From: Antedon mediterranea
Taxonomy: Eukaryota; Echinodermata; Crinoidea; Comatulida; Antedonidae
Direction of reading: 5' to 3'
Assembly: GCF_964355755.1 (NCBI RefSeq)
Contig: NC_092673.1
Span: forward strand, 29,829,001 to 29,889,000
DNA length: 60,000 bases
The notes under the pieces are model-generated. The model was not told the origin of the DNA, did no database searches, and saw nothing but the letters and a program-made list of their open reading frames with translations. Made by a program: the position numbers and the translations under genes. Positions 28,901 through 40,900 of this stretch are shown piece after piece. Within the stretch, counting starts at the first letter, position 1, and every line of letters starts with the position of its first letter.

Positions 28901-31900
28901 AAAGGCAGATACTAGATTCATGGGCTGCCATAACAGGGCTCGATTTTTTAAATTTTACTAGCTAGACCACTGGGCTTGTTCAATGTGAGTTTCACTAGCC
29001 CACTGGATGTTTCACTAGTCCGCTTATTGACTAAATCTTACTGGGTATATACCACACACCTGAATCAAAACTAACTAAACTACTGTAAGTTCTAGTTAGT
29101 TTATAAATACAGTAGTGCCACAGACAAAAAGTTTATCATGTAAAGCATGAGTGAATGCACTAAATTGCTCTCCTTGTTGTACTGTATTTCAAATAAAATA
29201 TGACCGCCCAACCCCACTATCCTCACACACTAAATCCTAGCACCTACTCATGGACTTTGAACTATACTGCGGTAATTTTTTTATAGAAATCCGGCCATGG
29301 CCTAACTTGACTGGGTGCCATTGGCCAACCAGGCATACTCTGGCTAGCTAGGCTAGGCCTATAATAAATAATATAGGGCTATCTAGGCCTAGAACTAGGC
29401 CTAGAAATTAAAAACAAAAAAGTACCTGTATTTCACAAAGTAATACTAAAAAAAATATTAATGACAAGTTACTATTAAGTATATCATTTGAATATTACAT
29501 CTTAAAAATGTAATTAAGGAAAGGGTATTTGGCTGTGTTTACATACAGAAGTCACACACGTCGCAATGCTTGTTGCTAGAAGAGCTAGACCAGCTGCTGG
29601 GATGGTGAGACCAAAGATACTATAGCGCCACGAAGTGGCGCAAGATAGGGAACTCCTATCTCTTATACACTGCGCATGAGTGAAATTCCATGGGCAGCCA
29701 TTCCGGCAAGCAAGTTACGCGATCACATACCCCGGAAGTGTATAATAAACCATTGAACCACATCCACGTGTGACGTGTTATTGTTTGTTCGGGAAGTTTT
29801 CTCGTGTTGTATTGGGTAAATTGTAGTGGTAAGTTTTTAGAATATATATTTTTTTGTTAGTAAACATTAACAAAATTATTAAATTGTTGTTTAAATTTAG
29901 TTCAGGCAGGCGTTTCTGCGCAATCCGATCTAGGGCCTAGTACTAGTAGTAGTAGGCCTGGGCATATTTAAAGCCGAATACTAGGCCTAGTTTAGTTAGT
30001 ATGATTAATAAAAAAAAGTCTGGGAGGATGAATGATATTGATTGGCGTCTTGATGATAGATGGATCAAACAAGGCTTGGATGGATGGAAGATTAAGAAAA
30101 AAACTGAAGCTGTTCGGGAATTAGGAATTTTTAATAAAAATGTACAAGACAATATAGCGTTTTATTAATAATAACATTAACAGAAATAATTAAATGTAAT
30201 GAAATCAAAAATCGTGAGGATGTTGTTATTGTTGTTAATTTGTCGTTGTCTTGCTTTACATGTTTGTTTGTCTTGTTTTGTTTCTGTTTGTTTAAACTCC
30301 AATATGATTACAATTTCTTAACTGGCTACCCGTCACAAGTTTTTTTGGAGGGAAACCTCCAAATGTTATTACTTTCTGGGTGTTGCCTCTTAATTATTTA
30401 TATTTAAATTGTTATTTTGTTTACTTTGAAATGATAAGAAATAAATGTTATTATGAATGAATGAATTGTTTGTTTTTTTTATTTAATAAATTTAAATTAT
30501 AAATTTGATCCTCATATTTATTTTGTTCTTCATCTTTATTTGAAAAATATTTAGTTAATTAATGTAAACATTTTTGAATACTTACAATTATTAATAAATA
30601 GTATATTGACTTTTGTTTTGAATTTAAAAATGTATAGTATTTTAAAATACTATAATAAGTAATCAAATGATTATGTAACAGTTCGAAAAGTGACCTAATA
30701 ATTTAATGATATATTTTTCCCTATTTCAGAAAGATATAAGTCTCATCATACTGTAAAATTGAGAAGATAGATGATTGAGTGCAAAGTGGTATTTTACACA
30801 AGAATTAAATACAAAGGCCAGAACTGATGGACAATTATATTTCAATAGTAATAATAGTTTATATTTTTGATTCTTGAAAAGGAGCAGTATCCTATGGGAT
30901 TACAAATAAAATTTTCACACACCTCATACTTTTAAGTGAAAGGAAATAACCAGAATTCAGTTATTATCAGTACTGTTGTTTAGGCCTATTGGCTTCTTTT
31001 GTAATACAAGAAATCAAAATAATAGAATTTTCCTTGTATTTAAGAAGGCTAAAACCATACATTCGTAATTTATTTATTGAGTGTATTTAATTATTCCATC
31101 ATTATTTATTAATATTGTATAAAGTGAGATTTTTCAGTATTTTTATTGCATTTTAATCCTGTCTGTAATATTGAAAGTTGAGCTAATAAAAGTGGGTTGA
31201 AAAGAACAAATTATGATTATGAATTTTTAAAATTAATATTTAATACTTTTACTTTTTTGAAATTAAAAAAATGTAACAATTGTTTTTGTATCTAGTAATG
31301 TTTGTACAGTATACTACAGTTGTGGCAGATCGTAGTAAAATTCCCCTTGCAATGAAATAACTTTGTAGGCCTGAAGCACACAAAATAGAAAGAGAGGGTC
31401 CGAACAGGGGAAAGAACATCCCCCTGCCCATTAATTTTTTTTTTTTTTTTTAATTAAAAAGACAGTTTTGGACAATATATTTGGCAATTATTACAATTCA
31501 TCTCCAAAAAAATGCTTCTCTCGCACATAAACTAAGCCATCATCCCAGCCTAGGCCAAACGCGGCCGACCTTGGGCGTGAAGTGCGTAGCATCGCGCTGC
31601 GCCCCGCGACACTATTTATAACTATGCCTCAACCGACTGCCTACAAAATTCGTCCTCCATACAGTCAGTGTTTATTCTGTAGCCGTTTGAGGTTGGACAG
31701 TGATATACGCATATGTAAGTGTAATATCAAATGGAGTAAATTTATATAATCGAATTTTATATAGATGTTCTTTCATTTTGACGCGAAAGATAAAATAAAG
31801 TCGTACTGTTTATCGCGTAGATGTAAATCCTATTTGTTTTCATTGATTTGGTGGCGTGCCGCATTGCCTACTGGGTAATCCGCTTGCCGGAATGGCTGCC

Positions 31901-34900
31901 CATGGAATTATCATTTTTTGAGCGTCAGTTCCATATCTTGCGCCACTACGTGGCGCTATACGATCTTTGGGTGAGACTAGAGCACATGTTTTGTCACTAA
32001 ATTTGGGTAACCAAATTGGTTGATTTTTTTCGGAGAAAAAAATTTATTAAAATTCCAAAGACAGAAGTGAAGCATCTTCCTCTAATTAATAAACATAGGC
32101 CTACTTCTATTAAAAAAAATTTTTATTAACTATATTTTATACATTAAAATTGATTTGTTCAATAAAAGCAACCATTTGGTTGGTACTTGTTCTGGCTTAA
32201 AAGACTAGTTGAGGCATTTATCTGACACCGCACTGGATACACTGTGAGGTGTAAATTGGCACTTGAAAGCAGACAGGGGAATCCCCTTATTGGTGACTTG
32301 ACATGCTGATTTAAGGAGCGTGATTAGTTGCTCTCCTTCGTTATGATTGCAAAGGCGCTCTATAAAAATGATGGACTACAAAAAATTAGGCCAGTGGCTA
32401 GAGTATTTTAATAATGCATTTTAAAAGTCTAGGCCTAAATATTCTCTAGCCTAATTATTTACACACTAGACACCCGGGCTTGATGGGTGGAAGATTGACT
32501 AACCCAGAGCAGTTTTAGACATTGTACGCCGGACTAGTGAAATATCGAGCCCTGCATAAGAGTCAGCAATGCTGAGTTCAAATGCCTAACAGGACCCCAG
32601 CTCCATACAGCACCCTATATTCCCAGATGGTCTCCCATCCAAGCTCTAACCAGGCCCAACGTCGCTTAACTTTTTAAACACTAACAATATCCGCCCTCAT
32701 TATTGGTGCCTGTTATATGTACAGTAGGATGAGGCAGTGAGAACTTTGTGGCTAATATCCTCATCACTTTAACTTACTTACACAAATCCTTTCCTAATCT
32801 AGAAAGCAACTATCCAGGCACACTTACTTACACAAACAATCACAATTCATCAATGTGATTAGTGAATAAAGCTTGTAGTACCCCAGAAGATAAAATTTAC
32901 TTGTTAAGGTTATTATTTATATATCTATTATAAAGGGCATTAAGTTATGAAAGCTACAGATAATTTACAAGAATTGAAAAAAAAAGGATTTTAAAATCTT
33001 TTACAGTACTCCTCAAAAAACGTTTGCACCTGCAAAACTGATAACTGTAAAGTCATAATAATTTTGACTTAAAAAACATCCGTGATATTGAAAGAAATTA
33101 TTTTAATGATTGTCGTTAAAGTCGAAATTAATTAGAGATATATTTTTTGGCTAGATGAAGATCCTTTTGAATTTGACATTTTATATGAAAATAAAATGCA
33201 TGTTGTTAAAGGTTATTCTATTTGAGTAAAAATGAACTGAATTTATTTATTTCAGACAAACTGTCTATTGAAACATATACATACAACAATAAAAATAAAG
33301 AAATACAAAGCATTATGTGAAACCGTCATGGAGAAAGGACCAAGAATTATCTGTTGATAATATATAGTGCCTTTCTCCATTTAAAATACATTTTGGAATT
33401 AAACTACTCTACAGTAAACATATATATACTCTTTTACTTTTTGTTTTTGCTTTTCATAATAATTTTACTTGGTGCAATATTTTTTGTATTTTGATGACTC
33501 TTTGAGTTATAGTAATTGTTTTGCTTTAGTTGCCCCTGACCATTGTGCTTTGTTTCTGTTCTGTATCTGTTTATTGGTGGAATAAATAAATGAAAATGAA
33601 ATGAAATTCTGGAATGAAAACTGTAAATTGTACACTCTAGTATTTGACAAATGATGCATTTTTCACCAAGATACAGAATTGCAATTATATGCCATCTGAG
33701 AAAGGATCCCTAGTGAAATACAACATTAACACGTTGCAAACGACTTTGTTAATTAGTATACACTCTTAAATCCAGCACTATGCTTATTACTTTAGCTCAT
33801 TTTGTTCTTATCTTAGTTCTGAATCAAAGTATCTCTTTTTCCATATGCTTGAAATTCTCTATTTTAGAATACCAAAATGGATACCAACATACTGTATACT
33901 GTATCTATGTTCTATAGAATGAACCAGTATAATCGCCAATATCACTGATTTTAAAATGATTATTTTTCATTTGTAAGTCACTGGCGACAGTTGATACAGT
34001 TCTTTTGTAATATTTATAGAACAGTGATATTTAAATTATATTCCAAATCTTTTAGTTAGTCAATTCTTTACTATAGTATTATATTTTATAATTTTGATGA
34101 AATTATTGGTCATTATAAACATAAATACAATACAAATACATTTAATCATCAAATCACAACAAAAAAATACAGTATGTACAAAGTTTAAAGAAAATGATGA
34201 AATGATGGTCTCGGAAATCTAAATGGATATTTGTATACAGTATGTCTGAAAAAAAAAATGCCTGAAATTAATGTATTTTAACATACCTTCACATTCTTCA
34301 ATGATATAAACAATGTCACCAACATCAAGGGACAGTTCACATTTAGTCTCATCTTGGTCAGCTATGAAGTTATAAACAACTGTTGGAACAAACAAAAATT
34401 TATTTTAAAGATGTTATTTTGCAGTTTTAATGAAGTTTATCATAGTTTAGGAGGGTGTTAGGTGAGTGATCGCACTCGCTCGCCTTAAGACAATGCTCGA
34501 TTTTCTTTACCGCGCAAATCGTCCAAATACTGTCTGGGGTTTATAGTACAGGGGGAACTATTTGAAGGAATACAATCAATTAGGTGCAACATACAGGGCC
34601 AAATATCACTATAGTAGATCTGAAATTGTCCCCATATGAGTTGGGATATTCTCTGAATCACAAAATCTAACCATGGAGGATTCCTCAATGATGTACAGTA
34701 CACTAATGTACATTGGAAATGTGCATGGAAATTGAATGTACAGTAGCTAGCTACTGAACAGTATGCTATCCTATGACACAAGAGTATTATATTCATCATT
34801 CTGAAATTGGTCTATTGAACTTAGATCATCTATCCAGCCTTGACTATAATAAAGCAGTGTTTAAAATTGATCCGATGATTGTTTTGTGTATGGGTGTGAT

Positions 34901-37900
34901 TTTAGCAAGCCAGGTAGTGTCGCTGTTTAACGGCAACGTATTCAAGCGAGATTTTGAAAGATGATTTTACACTTGATTCCATTTCACCGAAGATGTTGAA
35001 TTTACAATTGTTCCATTTCTAGTATTGTCAAGCTGCCTAGTGATGCGTGACTACAGGTAGTAGTAATTACTTGTTGTTGTTAACTACACTGTGCAGCTAA
35101 CAAATAGAGTGGAGTCGAATAACAAAGTAGTGATTTTAAAGATATGATTATTGTTATCTGAATCATTTATCAGTACATCATCAATTATCAGTATTTTTAA
35201 CAGTTAAAAAATCAAAACGATGTGCGATGTTATTGTTAGGTAAATTTAGTATAAAGTGTAGTAAATAAAAAATAGCAGAACAATTAATAAAACACAAGTG
35301 TAAAGTATACAGTACATACAGTAGTAAGAGTATATTAAAAATGAAAAAAACCCATAAAAATGACTGCGTATTATCTTTAATCAATGATGCAAGAAAGGCA
35401 TACGGAACAATTTGTACTGTAAATGGTCAGAAATTGGAAATAAAGCAAGGATTTTTTTATAAATTTATTCTGGTTTATTTTTAAAAGGACATGGTACAAA
35501 ACTGAATTGTGCCCAATAACATCTTGTATAGAAAAAATAAGAAAGGTTAATCTGCATAAAGACAGGTGCTCACATTTAATACTGTACAAACAGGTGGCCT
35601 CGTTATATTACTTTGTTTTAAATTATTCCTCAGTCTTAGGGTATTTTTCATTCCAAACGATCTGAGAAATGGGTTATGATAATTCTCTAATTGAAAGAAA
35701 GCAGTGTATCTAGGCAGCGCAGATGGAAGACAACGTAAACGTAAAATGGAAATTTACGATTTTATGATTAAAAAGCCTACAAGGAATATGAGTCATTGAT
35801 CACATGACCAGTGCCTGGATAGATCCCAAGAATTTCATTATCGCTTTCATTCAAGTCTTTCATGGAAATAAAATATTTCTCCATGATGTACTGTACAGAA
35901 ATTCTCAGGATAAAACAAAGTTCCATATTATAATATACAGTATATAACAATAGTTCCTGAATGTCTCCTAGTCAAGTGTAATTGAATTTTGTACCAGACA
36001 GTATTTTAAATTTTTAAAGTATTTTCTTTAAAAAATATGGTAGGGATCCGATGAAGCTTTATAAGAAAACAATTTCATTAATTTTGATAGGAAAAGACTA
36101 CTGTACTGACTACTACACAAAATAATCAGATTGGATGGCAGGATTTAAACAGAAAAGTACAAAATGTTTTTGTTATTTTGTTATCCAAAATATGAAATTA
36201 TTAGCTACAGGTAAATCCGTGTACAATACACTGTAAATTCTTGATCGATCACCTACAATATCATCAATAATACCAGGACCCTCATTGATTAAATCGAAAT
36301 GAAGTCAAACTAAAAAAAGTCAATAATGTGTACTGTACATAAAACATCTGTATAAAATTAAAAAGTAATACTACTGTATAGTCTAGTACAACAAAAACAA
36401 TATTATTAACATTAAGACACTTTGGTTATTATAATAATAAATTTCATCAACACAAATTCATAATTTCATATGATCATCTTTGCTCACATATCATTATAAG
36501 TTGTTGTAGCTTATTGTACAATACGTTTCAAATAACCTGTAAATCAATCCAGTCTAAAAAGCCAAACAATGCATTAATATACTCCCATTCAGTAACCTGC
36601 ATACAAACGCACGCTCAAATTACTCATAGTAAATTAACGCAGTTTTGCTGGGGGCAAGATGAGATGATTGCACAGAATTAGCATAGTTAGTCAAAGTGAT
36701 TTAAGCTTAATTTAAGTAAAACAGACATATACTATAAAGCTACAGTAAAATGACTTGGTACAGCCTATAGTAACTATTTTGCTCACTTGCTGTGGCAAAA
36801 GAAGTCATTGGGTTTACTGAGATACCAGTGGGTCGTACACTACATGATTTAATCACTTTTATTTTGGTTCGGTGGTGTTTGCTATGTTTTTTTTTTGGGT
36901 TTGCAGGGTTTGGCAATACCCCTGAGATCAAGGAAAGGTGCTCTGGGTACTCCGCACATATTAATTATTATTAATAATCAAGTTGATTATTTGATTTATC
37001 AATTAATATTTATTAATAAATTAATATCAATAAATACATAATTGGGTTTCCTCTGAGTAAAAGTAAATTCTGGGTACTTTACATGCCTTGGGGGGTCTGA
37101 GTACAATGTTTTACAATTTAATTGTGTACAGGTAGGTGTGTTAAATTAGTGATAAGTTAACTGATAACAAACTAAATTGTACTTTGTACAGAATATGTCT
37201 GGTACAGTAGACTAAAATTATTTAATGTTTAAAAAGATTTATTCGATAAAAACAGGAGAGTTCAGCCGAGTTGGATGTAAGCTCTGAAGTAGTAGTTTGT
37301 TGTAAGCCCTTGGTAGTGCCTGTGTAGACTTTCATTGTATGATGTTGTTAACTTCAACCTTACTACAGATTATTTAAATTTAATCCTGACACGTCTAATT
37401 CCACTTGCACTAGGAACACAGTTGTACGCACTAGCAAACTAGTGAAGTGTGGACGCAACTACCTCAAAGCTTGCAAGTAAAATGCACCTTTGTGTTACCG
37501 AGTGTAAACATCGTGTGGACGTTCATTAGAAGAAATGTATGCGTATAATTTCATGTTTGACGTAACTTTACCTCCGACGCAAGGCCGTCTGAACACAATT
37601 AGAACATTGCTAGTGTCACACATAATACAACTACAACTGAACACCATTGTAATTCTTTATTGTAGTCAAATAAACAACAACAATCACAAAATACAAGAAA
37701 CTAAATACCTTTAATAGCAATAACCCAGTAAAGCCGGAGGCTTCATTCAATTTAACAATTACTGTACAAGAAGACAACAAAGAGGATCTACCAAGTTTGA
37801 TACAAAAGAGATTTAACATCCTTGTTATCTGTTTACTACCCATACTGTAAGATGTTTCAATACTGTACTACAGTATTTATTTCCCTATAGTGGAGTGGAT

Positions 37901-40900
37901 TAATAAATAATACTGTTTGCAGAAAAACAATTTATTTGACCACATACAGTACATTAGAGGTTATACATACAGTATTGTAAGTAGGATATGATAACAGATG
38001 AATGAACGGATTAATGACTTTTGAAGTGGATTAAATGGATTATTAAAATTATCCTACAATTATTGACATAGCAATCATATTTCATACAGTGTTATTATAT
38101 TGATAAGAACAAAGATTAGTTTTTGTATCAGTTGTTGTTTTCATTGACGTCATATTATCTTTTTAATTATCGTTATCAGAGGTCAATAATTCATATTGTA
38201 AAATCTTTAACAGCATAGTAATTAGTAGAGTATGGATCTTATATAGGTTATGGATCTTACTTATTAAAATCTACAAGCAGTGATAGATTTTACCCAATTA
38301 AAATTGGGTGGGTTCCAATAGGTGGGTAGCAGGAGCAGGAGTGTTCTAAATTACGCGGACACACCCACTACTATGTAATATTGTAACACAGCCATAAAAC
38401 ATCCATGAACCATCCATGAACAAAATAGAAAAACTTCTTTTAGATAATTAATGCACAAAACACATTCTGTAACATTAACAGATAAAGATCTAGTCATTAA
38501 TTCAAGACAATAGTTAAGTCTGGATAATTTTAAGATGATACTATTCTCTACTTTTTAATTTCTATTCTTTAGCTTTACAATGTTAACAATACAGCGAGAA
38601 TAGCACCTTGAATATAATTGACTAAAATGTAAACCATTACATTCTTCTAGTATTTCATTTTATTGCAGATACTTAACACCAATATTTAAGTACGGATATG
38701 TTATTACGATGATAAATGTATTACATTCCGACATAAAAAAAAGTTCTATACAAAGAATAATCTACATTAAATTACTTATTTCATGATAAAATAGCCTTGG
38801 TAAACTGTAGTAATTGTTCGAGCTACTGTATGCATGCTAAAATTCTAAAGACATGTGGTGTGGGGAGGAGGGGGGAGGGGTGTTAGTTGGTTATAGCCAT
38901 CCGAGGGCCCCTTAATTGTTGTAAATTGGAATGCAAAAGATAGGATATTTGTATAATTTTTTTTAAATATAGTATGGCATCCTTTTACTTACAGTATAGT
39001 ATATAAAGATGACAAATTTCGTTTTTGTAAAAGCACAAGTTAACGGAGTACTTACTCGAACGTTTCGATCTCTATCAGAGATCCTTCTCAACTGACTGCG
39101 GAGTGTTAATGCAGCTTGGTCATTCTTGACGTCATCTGTTGATGACGTTGTACGCCTCCGGTTGTAGGTTGGAGGTTGTGCGGGGCTCGGCCAGGTGATG
39201 TGTCTATCAAATCATTGTACAACCTCCAACCTACAACCGGAGGCGTACAACGTCATCAACAGATGACGTCAAGAATGACCAAGCTGCATTAACACTCCGC
39301 AGTCAGTTGAGAAGGATCTCTGATAGAGATCGAAACGTTCGAGTAAGTACTCCGTTAACTTGTGCTTTTACAAAAACGAAATTTGTCATCTATACAAAAT
39401 CGAAGCTAAATGAAATTCTTTCAAGATTTAAGAGAAAAATATGGTCAAGAAACCATCAACATCGTACGCAAACAGGAAAATATCGCGAAGAAAATTTCAC
39501 GGCAGAGAAATCACCGGGTATTCTCCCTTCATTGTAAGCGGTTGGACATTACCCCTCCGAGCCTGAAATTATATCGACCGATCAAATCGTCTAAAGCAGA
39601 GGAAATAATAAAACATGCAGAAAGACAGCTTTTACGTGAGAGAATAAGAATCACCACCAACAAAATCACACAGTTAGAAGGCAAAAAGAAAGATTTAAAT
39701 GAGGAAATCGTATCGCTAATTCCCAACGGAGGGGACATCACCAATGTATGTAATCACGTAAACAAAGTGTGTGAAGCGGAATTCTTAAAATGCCGATCAC
39801 GACAACAAAACAAACTGTTGTGGTGGAAAAACAAAGCAGAAAACGCAGCTAGAGATTTACTGTACATCAAGAACAGGATTTATCCGGTAAGATCTTAAGA
39901 GAAAAATGGGTGGTAAATCTGTCTAGTAAGTTGGTTAGTGAGGACGAAATATCAGCATTACAAAGGGGATTGAACTATGCGGCGAGCCCACGATCCATGC
40001 CCATTGACGATCTCATAGTAGCGGCTGAAAAAGCGGCTGATCTCGTCCCCCTGGAAGAACAAGACACCGTTCGCAGTAAAATTGTAGCTATTGTAAAATC
40101 TACCACTCTACCACCTTCAAATTTAACCCCCAAAGAACGAAAGGCCATAAACAACTTGAAGAAAGATAAATCTATTCTTATTCTCCCAGCGGATAAAGGT
40201 AGATCTACTGTCATCCTAAATACTAATGATTACAAAGATAAAGTGGGAACCATGGTGAGCGACACTAATGTTTACGAACTGCTAAAACGTAATCCAACAC
40301 AAAACTATAAACGAAAAGTGGTCAACATCATAGGCAGGTTGTTCAAAGAAAAGAAAATCAACTACAGAGAGAAAGAATGGCTGTTTCCCACGGCTGAAAT
40401 TGTACCTAGGTTGTATTGTCTTCCGAAGATACATAAACCAAATTGGCCATTAAGACCTATAGTAGATAACATCAACACCGTTTTTTACACCGTTGCACAA
40501 TTCCTCACCAAAATCCTGGGTCCGCTTGTCGGAAACACAGAACATCATGTAACTTACTCAGGAGAGTTGGCGAGTGAACTAAAAGAAATAATAGTCAAAC
40601 CAAGTGAAACATTTGTCTCGTTTGACGTAGTATCTCTGTTTACAAAAACACCAGTAGAAGAGGCCCTCAAAGTTGTCGAAAATCGCCTAACAACAGATCC
40701 GACACTTCTGGATAGAACTAAACTACATGTGACAGACATAATGGAGCTCCTCGGTTTAATTGTGAACAAAACCTATTTCTCGTTCAATGGTAACATTTAT
40801 AGGCAAATACAAGGCATTGCTATGGGAAGCCCAATAAGTCCTATATTGGCGAACTTGTATCTAGAGTGGCTTGAACATCAAGCCATAAACACGGCACCCA

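Larger units (their letters stand above)
28933..32554. mobile_element. hAT-like DNA element X (inserted into a 5S-related SINE), itself split by element Y
   Basis: Ends are CAGGGCTCGAT...TTTACTAG at 28933 and the inverse ...CTAGTGAAATATCGAGCCCTG ending at 32554. Flanking CATAA occurs at 28928-28932 and 32555-32559. The CAGGGCTCGA terminus resembles hAT families, although hAT normally makes 8-bp duplications. Subterminal ACTAGTCC/CACTAGCCCA words repeat at the left end. No transposase is seen. Without the 2.36-kb element Y it is about 1.25 kb, so it is non-autonomous. Confidence 0.6.

Noticed and set aside
32601-32673. Functional 5S rRNA gene
   Set aside because: Only the 3' half is recognisable and it is embedded in a SINE-like sequence.
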